Assembly (NCBI GenBank): GCA_036277115.1 | Contig: DASUNM010000024.1 | Location: 62,001-126,000, forward strand | Source of the DNA: Pyrinomonadaceae bacterium | GTDB lineage: Bacteria > Acidobacteriota > Blastocatellia > Pyrinomonadales > Pyrinomonadaceae | Direction of reading: 5' to 3' | Length of the DNA stretch: 64,000 bases | The notes under the pieces: model-generated | What the model saw: only the letters and a program-made list of their open reading frames with translations | Told to the model about the DNA's origin: nothing | Database searches by the model: none | In this document: in pieces, positions 34,689-43,485 of the stretch | How the letters are laid out: the number at the start of each line of letters is the position of its first letter | Position numbering within the stretch: position 1 is the first letter of the stretch | Made by a program: the position numbers and the translations under genes

Positions 34689-36848
34689 CTAGTAAATCCG
34701 CTCCGCATACTCCGCCGCCATGCGGTCGCTATTGAACGCGGGCACCAGAGTTTGAATCGCGCGCTTCATCATCCCCACCCAACGCTGCGGCACGCCGTCA
34801 TCATCGCGATCATAGAAGGGCGGAATCACTTGCTCCTGCAGCACCTGATACATGGACGCGGCGTCACGCTGATCGGCATCTTCATCGGTAAGAGTGCTCA
34901 CATCGCTAATCGCGAAACCGTTTTGCCCGTCGTAACCTTCCAGCCACCAACCATCCAAAATTGAAAAGTTGAGGACGCCGTTCATGGCAGCTTTCTGGCC
35001 GCTCGTGCCTGACGCTTCCTGTGGCCGCCGCGGCACATTCATCCAGACATCGACGCCCTGCACGAGCTGTCGCGCAACTTCCTGATCGTAATCCTCGATG
35101 AACGCGACGTGCTGCCGCACAGACGGATTGCGCTGCCACCGCAAAAGCTTTTGCAGAATGAGTTTCGCGCCTTGATCGTGCGGATGGGCTTTGCCGGCGA
35201 AAACGAACTGCACCGGACGTTCCGAATCTGTCAGAAGTTTGGTCAGCAGTTTTTCGTCGCTCAGCAACAAATCCCAACGCTTGTAACCGGCAATGCGGCG
35301 AGCAAAACCGATTGTCAGCACGTCGGGATCGAACATTGTGCGCGCGGATTCGATGTAATCATCGGTTTCTCCACGAGCCAGCCGCGCATCGAAGCATCGA
35401 TCGCGAACGAACGCGACCAGCCGCTGCTTCAAAAGGGAATGCGCTTGCCAAAGTTCTTCCTCGGAAAGCTTGTCGATAGCGACTGACCAGGCGCTGGCGT
35501 GACGTGCCATCTCGAGCCAGTCATCACCCGCCAGACGCTGATAGACCGAACGGATCGGCGACGCGACCCACGTGGCGGGATGCACGCCGTTCGTCACTGA
35601 GGTAATCGGCACACCGTCGGTCTTTCGCTCCGGCCACATCTTTTGCCAGAGCTGGCGCGACACTTCACCATGCTTCCGGCTGACGCCGTTTATTGAGCGG
35701 GACATCCGCAGCGCGAGGGGCGTGAGCCCGAACGCGGCGTCAGTGCCGCCGTTGACACGACCGAGCGCCAGAAACTCTTCAAGCGATAGGCCGAGCGCCT
35801 TTTCATGCCAGTTTCCAAAACCCTGCGTGATCAATTCCGGAGAGAACTCGTCGTGACCAGCAGCCACCGGCGTGTGCGTCGTGAAAACGCAGCGTTCGCG
35901 CACGCGTGCGGCCGCGTCGGCAAAACTGACGTGTTCCGTTTCAATGATCTCGCGGGCCAGCTCAAGCGACAGAAATGCCGAGTGGCCTTCATTCATGTGG
36001 AACACTGACGGCGAGAGGCGTAGCTGTCTGAGTAAACGCACGCCGCCGATTCCGAGCATTATTTCCTGGACGAGACGCGTCTCGCGATCACCGCCGTACA
36101 AGTGGCCGGTGATGAGACGATCAACTTCCGCATTCTCAGGGACGTTGGTGTCGAGCAGGTAAAGCTGGACGCGGCCGATTTTTGCTCGCCACGCGCGGGC
36201 GTGCACGACTCGTCCGCGCATGGTCACCTCGATCATGAGGGGCGCACCGGTCGCGCCGGTCGCGTCGATTACTGGCTCAACCGGAAGTTCGTCCGGGTAT
36301 GTTTCTTTGTAGGTTTCGTCTTGCCAGTCGTCGCCGGTGACGCTCTGACGAAAATATCCAAAGCCATAGAACAATCCGACGGCGACGAGCGGCAGGTTGA
36401 GATCACTTGCCGACTTCAGATGATCGCCGGCCAGAATGCCCAGGCCGCCCGAGTACATTGGCAGGGAACTGTGCACACCGTACTCGGCGCAAAAGTACGC
36501 GACCGGAGTTTGGGGACGGACGCGTTCCGAAGTGCGCAAGCCGGGCCAGGGCCGGGCGTCGCTCATATACGCATCGAAGCGATCGGACAATTGCTGGAGT
36601 CGTTCCGCGAATGCCGGGTCGGCGGCCATTTGCGCGAACCTCAGATCCGACGTTTGCGCCAGCAGCGCACGCGGATTCTGCTCACACTGCTGCCACAGGC
36701 CTGGGTCAAGGTCGCGAAAGATCTCCGGCCCGTCGGGCGCCCAACTCCACCAATAATTCCAGGCGAGTTTTTCGAGCGGCTTGAGAGTCGCGGGCAATTC
36801 GCGCGCGCGCACGACCGGTTTCGTTTCAGTGTCGACTTCAGGATTCAT
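34689..36848 (-). CDS. glgP: Alpha-glucan phosphorylase
   Basis: 719 residues from the ATG at 36848 (MNPEVDTET); a longer reading adds 27 residues lacking conservation and ribosome-binding site. N-terminal DUF3417-type segment (LPATLKPLEKLAWNYWWSWAPDG), the GT35 catalytic body with VAYFCAEYGVHSSLPMYSGGLGILAGDHLKSASD, HMNEGHSAF, and the pyridoxal-phosphate lysine region EASGTSGQKAAMNG near residue 610. It releases glucose-1-phosphate from glycogen or maltodextrin with inorganic phosphate in the cytoplasm. This short single-chain type is common in acidobacteria and thermophiles. It stands alone, with no other glg gene in the window. Confidence 0.95.
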   Translation of the reverse strand: MNPEVDTETKPVVRARELPATLKPLEKLAWNYWWSWAPDGPEIFRDLDPGLWQQCEQNPRALLAQTSDLRFAQMAADPAFAERLQQLSDRFDAYMSDARPWPGLRTSERVRPQTPVAYFCAEYGVHSSLPMYSGGLGILAGDHLKSASDLNLPLVAVGLFYGFGYFRQSVTGDDWQDETYKETYPDELPVEPVIDATGATGAPLMIEVTMRGRVVHARAWRAKIGRVQLYLLDTNVPENAEVDRLITGHLYGGDRETRLVQEIMLGIGGVRLLRQLRLSPSVFHMNEGHSAFLSLELAREIIETEHVSFADAAARVRERCVFTTHTPVAAGHDEFSPELITQGFGNWHEKALGLSLEEFLALGRVNGGTDAAFGLTPLALRMSRSINGVSRKHGEVSRQLWQKMWPERKTDGVPITSVTNGVHPATWVASPIRSVYQRLAGDDWLEMARHASAWSVAIDKLSEEELWQAHSLLKQRLVAFVRDRCFDARLARGETDDYIESARTMFDPDVLTIGFARRIAGYKRWDLLLSDEKLLTKLLTDSERPVQFVFAGKAHPHDQGAKLILQKLLRWQRNPSVRQHVAFIEDYDQEVARQLVQGVDVWMNVPRRPQEASGTSGQKAAMNGVLNFSILDGWWLEGYDGQNGFAISDVSTLTDEDADQRDAASMYQVLQEQVIPPFYDRDDDGVPQRWVGMMKRAIQTLVPAFNSDRMAAEYAERIY

Positions 36849-36942
36849 ATTAGATCGATGAGCAAGAGTAAGGCGGCCAGCGCCGCCTGAGGAATGACCG
36901 ATTTTGCAGAAGATTGTGGACTGCGTCAACCGCCGTTATGAA

Positions 36943-37037
36943 GTCAGTACCGGGAGCGTTAGCGACTGGGTTCTAAACCAATCGGGAATCGATCCAGGCG
37001 GAACTGTGACCAGGTCGCTACAGCTCCCTGTACTGAC
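36943..37037. repeat. REP-like palindromic element, family GTCAG[T/A]ACC, copy 1
   Basis: Two 24-base arms (36943-36966 and 37014-37037), each beginning or ending with the GTCAGTAC word, pair at 21 of 24 positions around a 47-base loop. The arm carries AGCG(T)TAGCGAC. Related to the element at 38178-38272. No coding frame. A single-ended match (GTCAGTACC followed by a small GTGC-GTCA-GCAC hairpin) lies at 31919-31943. Confidence 0.8.
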
Positions 37038-37056
37038 CTCACTAGCGATGACGTCC

Positions 37057-37617
37057 TCACTCGCTAAACTTCTGACTCGCCAAAAACGCCTCGGCGTCGG
37101 CCGGCTGGAAAAACACCAAACGAACTTCATTCAACTGATGATCAGTGCCGAGGAAATTCTCAATCGTCCGGGAAGCGACTTCAGCCGCTTCCTCCCGCGG
37201 ATAACCGAACACGCCGGTTGAGATCGCCGGAAACGCGACCGAAGTAAGATTCTTCTCGACGGCGAGAGTCAGCGAATTGTGATAGCAGTTGGCCAGGAGT
37301 TCAGCTTCCTTTCCGCCTTCCTCGCCGTAGATCGGCCCAACCGTGTGAATCACGTAAAGCGCGGGCAGCTTGCCGCCGGTCGTAATCACGGCTTCGCCGG
37401 CTGGCAATCCATTCGGAAAACGCGAGCGTCGAATCTCGCGACATTCTTCGAGAATCTCCGGTCCGCCGGCCCGATGGATTGCGCCATCTACGCCACCCCC
37501 GCCAAACAGCGAAGCATTGGCCGCATTCACGATCGCGTCGGTGTCCTGCTTCGTGATGTCGCCCACGATGACCGTGATGCGGCCGTTGAGAAATTGTTGT
37601 TTCTGATCGCCGTCCAT
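37057..37617 (-). CDS. Macrodomain protein (ADP-ribose / O-acetyl-ADP-ribose hydrolase type)
   Basis: 186 residues, single macrodomain: VIVGDITKQDTDAIVNAANASLFGGGGVDGAIHRAGG with the ligand-contacting Asn and GGGGVDGAIH loop, then VIHTVGPIY and AFPAISTGVFGYPREEAAEVA. This is the MacroD/YmdB class, which removes ADP-ribose from acidic residues or deacetylates O-acetyl-ADP-ribose; conserved Asn and Asp positions suggest activity. Its ATG is 3 bases after the stop of an acidic unknown protein, so the pair is an operon. Confidence 0.93.
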   Translation of the reverse strand: MDGDQKQQFLNGRITVIVGDITKQDTDAIVNAANASLFGGGGVDGAIHRAGGPEILEECREIRRSRFPNGLPAGEAVITTGGKLPALYVIHTVGPIYGEEGGKEAELLANCYHNSLTLAVEKNLTSVAFPAISTGVFGYPREEAAEVASRTIENFLGTDHQLNEVRLVFFQPADAEAFLASQKFSE

Positions 37618-37620
37618 TGG

Positions 37621-38013
37621 CTAATCCGCGGTCGCTTCCTCTGCGGGAGGCTCGTCCGCGGCTACCTCTTCCACGGCGGCTTCCTCATCGCGCGCTTCGA
37701 CGTTGATTTCGTCGAACATGTCCTGCCGGCGCAAAGCTTCCGCTACACCTTTGGCTTTGTGCTCAGTCAAAGGTCGTTCGGGATCCTCGCTGGCGATTTC
37801 GAAGACTCGCTCATCAAGCATGTAGACCCCCAGCGAGCCGAGCGTGACGCCCGGCGTAACTTGAATGTCGTCCATGTTATGAATCTTGAAATTGCCGTGC
37901 TCCTCGACCCAATCTTCAATGAAGGGATCGCGCAAAGCGTGTTCGGCTTCCGATTCAGTCAGGTAAGCGCCCTCGACGATCAGGCAGTATTCGCGGCCTT
38001 TGTTATCAGTCAT
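37621..38013 (-). CDS. Acidic hypothetical protein paired with macrodomain gene
   Basis: 130 residues. A soluble globular part (about 1-95: EYCLIVEGAYLTESEAEHAL, NFKIHNMDDIQVTPGVTLGSLGVYMLDERV) followed by a tail of Glu and Ala (about 105-130). No signal peptide, cysteine pair or known domain. It lies immediately upstream of the macrodomain gene with a 3-base gap. The Glu-rich tail could be an ADP-ribosylation target or a protein-interaction tail (speculative). Confidence 0.68.
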   Translation of the reverse strand: MTDNKGREYCLIVEGAYLTESEAEHALRDPFIEDWVEEHGNFKIHNMDDIQVTPGVTLGSLGVYMLDERVFEIASEDPERPLTEHKAKGVAEALRRQDMFDEINVEARDEEAAVEEVAADEPPAEEATAD

Positions 38014-38177
38014 TGTTCTGGAAAGCGAGATGTGCCGTCGACGACCAGCGGTCGCGCGGTAACGCAGAAAGGGGTGCAGCTTCTTTAGCCGTCATGCGTG
38101 AGGCCATTGCGTTGCGAATGGCCCGAAGAGTGGGCCTAATTTACCACCGCTAAGTGCTACAACGCCAGAGCTTTTTA

Positions 38178-38272
38178 GTCAGAACCGCCTGCGGTAGCGG
38201 GCGGTTGATCCTCAATACCAAAGACTCGGTAGGAATTGAGATCAACCGCCCGCGACCGCAGGCGGTTCTGAC
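38178..38272. repeat. REP-like palindromic element, family GTCAG[T/A]ACC, copy 2
   Basis: Arms of about 38 bases (38178-38215 and 38235-38272) pair with one mismatch and one bulge around a 19-base loop. The arm reads GTCAGAACCGCCTGCGGTAG then CGGGCGGTTGATC. It lies between the acidic-protein gene and the VWA gene, 12 bases after the VWA stop. Confidence 0.9.
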
Positions 38273-38284
38273 AGGAAGGGTCTC

Positions 38285-38986
38285 TTACGAGGAGTAATGG
38301 CGATTCAGCTCTTCGCGCAGACGGCGAAAATGTGAATCGAAAGTCACAAAACCACTAACGCCCTGGAAAAAGGCGCGGCCGCCAGTTTCGTCCGAGACGC
38401 GCTGCAAAGAGCTCTGTCCGTAACTGGCCGCGAGACGGCTCCGGCTGGTCAGGCCCACCGACGGCGCGTAGAACGAGTAGATCGAAACATCGCGGCGATT
38501 CGCTTCCTTAATCGTGCGATGAATGTCCAGCGTGTTGCCGGCAGCCGTCGCATCGAAACCGCGAGAGACATCGAGCCCGTCGGAAATCAGGAGCACTGCG
38601 TTGTTACCACGCCAGCTGGGATCGAACTTCTTCAAAGCATCGATTACTTCCACGTACGGATTAAAAGCTGACGCCGCCGTGCTGGCCATGGGAATCCGGA
38701 GCGATTTCGCGGCCCGATCCAAGTCCGTAGTGAAGGACTGCCGCACCTGCAAACGACCGGCGGTGATATAGCCAACCATGACGCGCGAACCTGCGGGCAA
38801 GGAACGAATGAATTCTTTGGTGACGCCGATTTCGTTGCCCACCTGCGACGTCAAGTTGTCCTGAATGAGGATCGCGATATTAAGCGGCACACGCACCGCT
38901 TCAGCCTCTTTTGCGCTCGCGGTCGATAAGCCAACGGTGAATAAGAACGCGATAGCGAAAATGAATGAGGAACTTCTCTTAAACAT
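38285..38986 (-). CDS. Secreted VWA-domain protein
   Basis: 233 residues from the ATG at 38986, chosen because GAAAGG lies 8 bases upstream and a signal peptide starts there (IFAIAFLFTVGLSTASA); the longer open frame runs through a minisatellite and is spurious. One von Willebrand A domain (about 35-215: LNIAILIQDNLTSQVGNEIG, NAVLLISDGLDVSRGFD, RVSDETGGRAFFQG). The MIDAS DxSxS is altered to DNLTS, so metal coordination may be weakened. Role unknown; similar proteins are abundant in acidobacterial secretomes. Confidence 0.8.
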   Translation of the reverse strand: MFKRSSSFIFAIAFLFTVGLSTASAKEAEAVRVPLNIAILIQDNLTSQVGNEIGVTKEFIRSLPAGSRVMVGYITAGRLQVRQSFTTDLDRAAKSLRIPMASTAASAFNPYVEVIDALKKFDPSWRGNNAVLLISDGLDVSRGFDATAAGNTLDIHRTIKEANRRDVSIYSFYAPSVGLTSRSRLAASYGQSSLQRVSDETGGRAFFQGVSGFVTFDSHFRRLREELNRHYSS

Positions 38987-39091
38987 AACTTTACCTTTCA
39001 AACTGGCGAACACTTCGCCAGAAATCGTTGTTAATTGAGTTGTCTGGGTTGAGTTTAAGATGCGTTTGAGGGCGCTAAGGTTGGCATGAAT

Positions 39092-39174
39092 CAGTGGGCG
39101 GTGAGCAGTGGGCAGTGAGCGGTGGGCGGTGAGTGCGCTCCACGCACTCACGACCCACCACCCACCGCCCACTG
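39092..39174. repeat. Heptamer minisatellite folded into a hairpin
   Basis: Six heptamers of type C(A/G)GTG(G/A)G at 39092-39133 (CAGTGGG, CGGTGAG, CAGTGGG, CAGTGAG, CGGTGGG, CGGTGAG), then a GCGC-centred turn and a complementary CCCACCACCCACCGCCCACTG arm to 39174. It lies between the DCC-family gene and the VWA gene. Confidence 0.85.
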
Positions 39175-39744
39175 TCATTTGTGAAGTTTACACACGCCAG
39201 TTTCATCACACGGCGGCGGTACGCCGAACAGAGTGTAGCGATGCGAAGCGAGCCAGTGGTAGAAGATGGGGCCCAGTTTCGTGAAGGGCCAAACGCCCAT
39301 CACGGGAGCGAGCCACTTCCAACGCGGCAGCACGCGTACTATTTCGATCCAAGCGAAGTAGCCTTTGTACCAATGTCCGTCCGGGGGCCGGACGTGCATC
39401 TCTTCGGCCATTTCTTTAGCCGTGTGCGGTGCAGCACGTTTCAGAATCTCGGGTTGGTTGTAGTCCAACCACTCAAGCTTTTGATCGCGATCGAGGGGCT
39501 CAACGTGTTCGCGCGACCAGCGACAGAGGTTGCAATTGCCGTCGGTGTAAACTTCGATTTTTGGTTGACTTGCCAAGGTTATAGCGCTTGCTGCGGGCAC
39601 GATACAACAGGGTTCGGTTGGGCACAAAATTGGCGCGGCAGCATGATCCAGAGACTTCGTCGGCGAGAGGCCGCAACTTCTGCCAATCAGCCGACCGCCG
39701 TCGCCGTTATCGAGACGAAAGTAATAATCGCTGATCGGGAACAA
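39175..39744 (-). CDS. DCC-family (DUF393) thiol-disulfide oxidoreductase-like protein
   Basis: 189 residues if started at 39744; the conserved domain begins near residue 60 (IEVYTDGNCNLCRWSREHV), so a TTG at 39576 giving 133 residues is a serious alternative. The family hallmark is D-x-x-C-x-x-C, here DGNCNLC, predicted thioredoxin-like fold with a CxxC redox site. The C-terminal part has two hydrophobic stretches (WKWLAPVMGVWPFTKLGPIFYHWLA) and a final CDETGVC pair. Electron partner unknown. Confidence 0.8.
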   Translation of the reverse strand: MFPISDYYFRLDNGDGGRLIGRSCGLSPTKSLDHAAAPILCPTEPCCIVPAASAITLASQPKIEVYTDGNCNLCRWSREHVEPLDRDQKLEWLDYNQPEILKRAAPHTAKEMAEEMHVRPPDGHWYKGYFAWIEIVRVLPRWKWLAPVMGVWPFTKLGPIFYHWLASHRYTLFGVPPPCDETGVCKLHK

Positions 39745-39775
39745 ACATCTCCTGGAGCGTGTCTAACTTCTTCCC

Positions 39776-39804
39776 TTGACAATCTAGGGAGCCGATTGTA
39801 GCTT
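39776..39804 (+). promoter_or_regulatory. Sigma-70-type promoter of the PadR operon
   Basis: TTGACA at 39776-39781 and TAGCTT at 39799-39804 with the ideal 17-base spacer. Transcription would begin about 28 bases before the PadR ATG. It overlaps the start region of the divergent DCC gene. The site is a natural place for PadR autorepression (inference). Confidence 0.7.
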
Positions 39805-39837
39805 CTCCGGGCTGGCAATCGACGGAATCGGCAAACG

Positions 39838-40170
39838 ATGGCAAAGGTACGCACCGACTTGATGCAAGGCACGTTGGAGCTTTTGATCCTAAAAACGCTC
39901 TCGCGCGGCAGCATGCATGGTTACGGTATTGCCCAGCGCATACACGAAGCGGTCGACGACGTGATTAAAGTTGAGGATGGATCGCTCTATCCGGCCCTTT
40001 ATCGAATGGAAGAGCGCGGTTGGGTGGCGTCGGAATGGGGTGTCTCGGAAAACAATCGGCGCGCTAAGTTCTACAAACTGACCCGCGCCGGGCGGAAACA
40101 GCTGGACGGTGAAGAGGCGAATTGGCAGCGAATCTCGCAGGCGATTACCAGAATTCTGCAGACCGCATAA
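39838..40170 (+). CDS. PadR-family transcriptional regulator
   Basis: 110 residues. Winged helix typical of PadR: LMQGTLELLILKTLSRGSMHGYGIAQRIHE, then the wing EDGSLYPALYRMEERGWVASEWG, and YKLTRAGRKQL. In acidobacteria these usually sit immediately before a MacB-type permease; here a short permease-prefix protein follows at 25 bases, then an ABC ATPase and an ABC-2-like permease, which it probably represses. Confidence 0.93.
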   Translation: MAKVRTDLMQGTLELLILKTLSRGSMHGYGIAQRIHEAVDDVIKVEDGSLYPALYRMEERGWVASEWGVSENNRRAKFYKLTRAGRKQLDGEEANWQRISQAITRILQTA

Positions 40171-40195
40171 AGATCTAAGTCCGAAAGGTTAGACG

Positions 40196-40693
40196 ATGAA
40201 AGTCCTGACCGGCCTATTCCAAAGCTTTAATAACCAGCAGGCCAAACGTGAAATTGAAGACGAGCTGCGCTTTCATCTCGATCTTCTTACCGACGAACAT
40301 TGCCGGCAGGCGATGACCCCGGACGAAGCGAGATCCAAAGCCGAAGAACGCTTTGGCAGTTTTGAACAGGTCAGGGATGAATGCGTAGAAATCAGCACGA
40401 GGAACAGTCTTCAGGCTCGCGCGCTGAAAGGGTTACTCGTTTTAATCTTCCTCACCGGAGTAATGGTGCACGGCCTCGCAATTGAATATCGCGTGACGCG
40501 CATCGGCGATCTCTTAATGATGATTGGTCTGCTTGGCCGTTTGTTGGTCTATGTGCGCGGTTTGCATCGTTCAAATTTCCTTTCAGACGCTACTGACAAG
40601 TCGCCCTTAAAGTTGAATGTTTCGCAAGTGTCGTTTACGGCTTACGATCAGAAAATGCGCACACCCGTCGAGCGGGTGATTTCCTGCAAATAG
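40196..40693 (+). CDS. Permease-prefix-domain protein, truncated relative to ABC permeases
   Basis: 165 residues. The N-terminus is the permease prefix module (EIEDELRFHLDLLTDEHCRQAMTPDEARSKAEERFG), usually fused to a long MacB/FtsX permease of about 800 residues. Here it is followed by two hydrophobic segments (LKGLLVLIFLTGVMVHGLA; IGDLLMMIGLLGRLLVYV) and a short polar tail, with no periplasmic or FtsX part. It may be a remnant of a deleted permease or a stand-alone membrane adaptor. Next gene begins about 110 bases later. Confidence 0.75.
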   Translation: MKVLTGLFQSFNNQQAKREIEDELRFHLDLLTDEHCRQAMTPDEARSKAEERFGSFEQVRDECVEISTRNSLQARALKGLLVLIFLTGVMVHGLAIEYRVTRIGDLLMMIGLLGRLLVYVRGLHRSNFLSDATDKSPLKLNVSQVSFTAYDQKMRTPVERVISCK

Positions 40694-40802
40694 ATTTTCT
40701 CTAAGCGAGACCTGAGAAAAACTAAGACCAAAATCTGAGCTGGATATGCTGGGCTCTTTGCGAAGAGGTGTGCCCCGTTTCCGGCAAGGCCTCACGAGAA
40801 CA

Positions 40803-41675
40803 ATGCTTAATATCAAGGAGCTCACAAAGACTTACCCGAGCGGGATTCAGGCACTGAAGGGAATCTCGCTTGAGGTGCCCGCAGGAATGTTCGGCTTGCT
40901 TGGGCCCAACGGCGCAGGTAAGACAACGTTAATGAAGATCCTGGCCACGCTGCTTGAGCCTGACTCAGGCACCGCAGAGATGAATGGCATTGACTTGATA
41001 GCTGACAAACATGAGACGCGGAAGATGCTTGGCTATCTGCCGCAGGACTTCGGGCTTTATCCCACGCTCACCGCAAAACAAACGCTTCATTACTTTGCCA
41101 AGCTAAAAGGCGTCCACGATAAGAAAGAGCGCGCGGCGCTGGTGGACGCTTTGTTTGACAGAGTGAATCTTTCCGACGCGCGGCGACAACGAGTCGGCGC
41201 GTTTTCGGGGGGCATGCGGCAACGTCTGGGAATCGCGCAGGCCCTGATCGGTCAGCCGCAACTCATTATCGTCGATGAGCCGACCGCCGGCCTGGATCCC
41301 GAAGAACGAATTCGTTTTCATAACCTGCTCTCCGAAACGGCAGGTGAAGACGCGGTCGTGATTCTCTCAACTCACATTGTCGCCGACGTCTCGAGCCTTT
41401 GCAGTCAAATGGCAGTTATTCGACAAGGTGCAATCGTGGCTTCCATCACGCCACAGCAAGCGATCGAAAACCTTAAAGACTCAGTGTGGGAAGCCACTAC
41501 GCCGCGCGAACAGGTTGCGGCCGTAAAGTCTCGCCACCAGGTAATCTCTTCGCAGATGTTCGGCGGACAGGCGCGGCTGAGGGTGATCTCAAAAGGAGAG
41601 CGACCGGGCGAAGAATTCACGCCGGCAGCTCCGGTGCTCGAAGACTATTACTTTGATCTGGTTAATCAGCAGTAA
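40803..41675 (+). CDS. ABC transporter ATP-binding protein (ABC-2 export type)
   Basis: 290 residues from the ATG at 40803; a longer reading from 40746 adds 19 residues before the domain. Complete ABC domain: Walker [13 protein letters not shown]-loop YLPQDFG, signature FSGGMRQRLGIAQAL, Walker B LIIVDEPTAGLDP and H-loop STHIV. The C-terminal 70 residues resemble the extension of multidrug/Na+ export ATPases. It powers the following permease. Confidence 0.92.
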   Translation: MLNIKELTKTYPSGIQALKGISLEVPAGMFGLLGPNGAGKTTLMKILATLLEPDSGTAEMNGIDLIADKHETRKMLGYLPQDFGLYPTLTAKQTLHYFAKLKGVHDKKERAALVDALFDRVNLSDARRQRVGAFSGGMRQRLGIAQALIGQPQLIIVDEPTAGLDPEERIRFHNLLSETAGEDAVVILSTHIVADVSSLCSQMAVIRQGAIVASITPQQAIENLKDSVWEATTPREQVAAVKSRHQVISSQMFGGQARLRVISKGERPGEEFTPAAPVLEDYYFDLVNQQ

Positions 41676-41688
41676 CGAGCGAGTTGAG

Positions 41689-43410
41689 ATGATAAACCCG
41701 ACCCGGACTCCATTCGCAGCAATCTTTCAGAATGAGGTGCTGCTTAATTCCAAGCGCGTCGCGCCATATTTCATGGCTTTGCTCTGCGCGGGGAATGCAT
41801 TGCTTTGGTGGGCTCGAGGACCTGCCAGAGGGCGTGGGTGGGCCGTTAACGCCGACTTCTTCATCGCCGGCGCGCTTCCGGTTTACTCGTTCATGACTCT
41901 GCATATGTTCACCGTTCTGTTCATGGCGGATCCGGTGACCAAAGATTTCCGCGCCGGTATCGATCCACTTATTTTTTCAAAACCCATCAGCCGCGCCGCT
42001 TATCTCCTGGGAAAATTCTTCGGCAACTTCTTTGTCCTGGTCTGTTGTCAGTCAGCCTTCGTGCTGACGTGGTTTGTGCTCCAGGCAGTTCCCAAACAAG
42101 GCGTGATTACTCTGGATTGGAAGGCGTTTCCTTACCTAAAGCATTTTTTGATATTCGTGGTGATTTCGCACCTGGGTCTGGCCGCGTTCTATTTTGCGGT
42201 GGGTGCTCTGACTCGTAATGCGAAGATAGTCTACGGTATCGGAGTCTGTTTTTACCCGGTTTACGCTTTTTATCAGGCGATCTTATTAAAGGGCCTGCCT
42301 CAATTCTGGCGCGTTGTCCTCGATCCCCTGGTGATGAACTACAGCAACGTACACACATACAACCGCAGCGCCGAATGGTTAAATCAACTTGTAGTCCCCT
42401 ACCGCTCGGAACTCATCATCGGTCGCGCGATGATGATTCTGTTTGCGGCGATTTGTCTGACGATTGTCTACGCACGCTTCGCCATATCTGAGCGACCCGG
42501 GAAAGTAGAAAAGTTTTCGGTCCTGAACCTTTCGACGGCTGCCGAAGGAGTCTATTACTCCGAGAGTTCGCTGCCGGCGCGTTCTGAAGGATTCGAAAAG
42601 TTTGAATCAAGCGAGTTTGTGCCCCGCGTGGACGTTCCTGAAGTTGCCAGGGTAAACGGAGGAATTCGTGCCAATGTGAATAAGCTGATCGCCGCCCTGG
42701 GCGTTGAGTTTCGACTGCTGCGCGCTGAACGAAGTGTTGTCGTGGTGATGCCGCTGGCAATCTTCCTCTCGATCCTGGAAGTAGCTTTCTATAACATCCC
42801 TATCGATGTCTCTTATTCCGCGGCTTATGCGAGTAACACGGCAAAGTTGTTATTAATATTCCTGGTCGGCTTGTCGGTCTTCTATACCGGCGAAGCGATG
42901 CATCGCGATCGGGAAGTTCGGGTTGAGTCGTTCCTCTGGTCGACGCCTGTTCCGAACCATGTCTTGCTGCTATCGAAGTTTCTGTCAACTCTTTTGCTGA
43001 CATGCGGCGTGATCCTGGCAGTTGGTCTGGCCGCAGTTGTGATTCAACTTCTTAGAAGTCACACGCCAATAGATCTACTCGCCTACTTTAAGGTTTACGG
43101 ATTGATCCTGCTGCCGGGCACGTCCTTTGTAATCGCGTTTTGCGTATTGGCAAATATTGTCTTGCGTAACAAGCATGTGGCGTACGTGTTTAGCATCGGA
43201 GCGGCGGTGGGATTGTTCTATCTGTACAGCAACGGCTACCACCACTGGCTATATAATCCCATGCTGTATCAAATTTGGAATTATGAGGATCTCATCAGTC
43301 CTGTACTCGTCTTCAAACGCATCTGCGTGGTTGCGATGGCTATCTTGTGCCTTGCGCTTGCGCATCTCTTCTTTCAGCGGCGTTCGGTGAAAGCCAGGAA
43401 CTCACGTTAG
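41689..43410 (+). CDS. ABC-2-type transporter permease
   Basis: 573 residues from the ATG at 41689 (GTTGAG upstream). Two bundles of about six transmembrane helices (about 20-270 and 355-570) separated by a soluble stretch around residues 280-340, i.e. two ABC-2-like halves in one chain. A cysteine-poor, Arg/Lys-flanked topology with ADPVTKDFRAGIDPLIFSKPISRAAYLLGKF is typical of ABC-2 membrane subunits. It starts 13 bases after the ATPase, so the pair forms one exporter. The substrate is unknown. Confidence 0.87.
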   Translation: MINPTRTPFAAIFQNEVLLNSKRVAPYFMALLCAGNALLWWARGPARGRGWAVNADFFIAGALPVYSFMTLHMFTVLFMADPVTKDFRAGIDPLIFSKPISRAAYLLGKFFGNFFVLVCCQSAFVLTWFVLQAVPKQGVITLDWKAFPYLKHFLIFVVISHLGLAAFYFAVGALTRNAKIVYGIGVCFYPVYAFYQAILLKGLPQFWRVVLDPLVMNYSNVHTYNRSAEWLNQLVVPYRSELIIGRAMMILFAAICLTIVYARFAISERPGKVEKFSVLNLSTAAEGVYYSESSLPARSEGFEKFESSEFVPRVDVPEVARVNGGIRANVNKLIAALGVEFRLLRAERSVVVVMPLAIFLSILEVAFYNIPIDVSYSAAYASNTAKLLLIFLVGLSVFYTGEAMHRDREVRVESFLWSTPVPNHVLLLSKFLSTLLLTCGVILAVGLAAVVIQLLRSHTPIDLLAYFKVYGLILLPGTSFVIAFCVLANIVLRNKHVAYVFSIGAAVGLFYLYSNGYHHWLYNPMLYQIWNYEDLISPVLVFKRICVVAMAILCLALAHLFFQRRSVKARNSR

Positions 43411-43485
43411 CGACGTTCCGCGGCTGCGATTTCGTAACTTCAATCCGCGCATCAAATCAGTTAAGAATAGAGTCGAGGCAGCAGT

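Noticed and set aside
38987..39178. Upstream extension of the VWA gene
   Set aside because: The extra 64 codons read through the heptamer minisatellite, while a strong ribosome-binding site and signal peptide mark the start at 38986.
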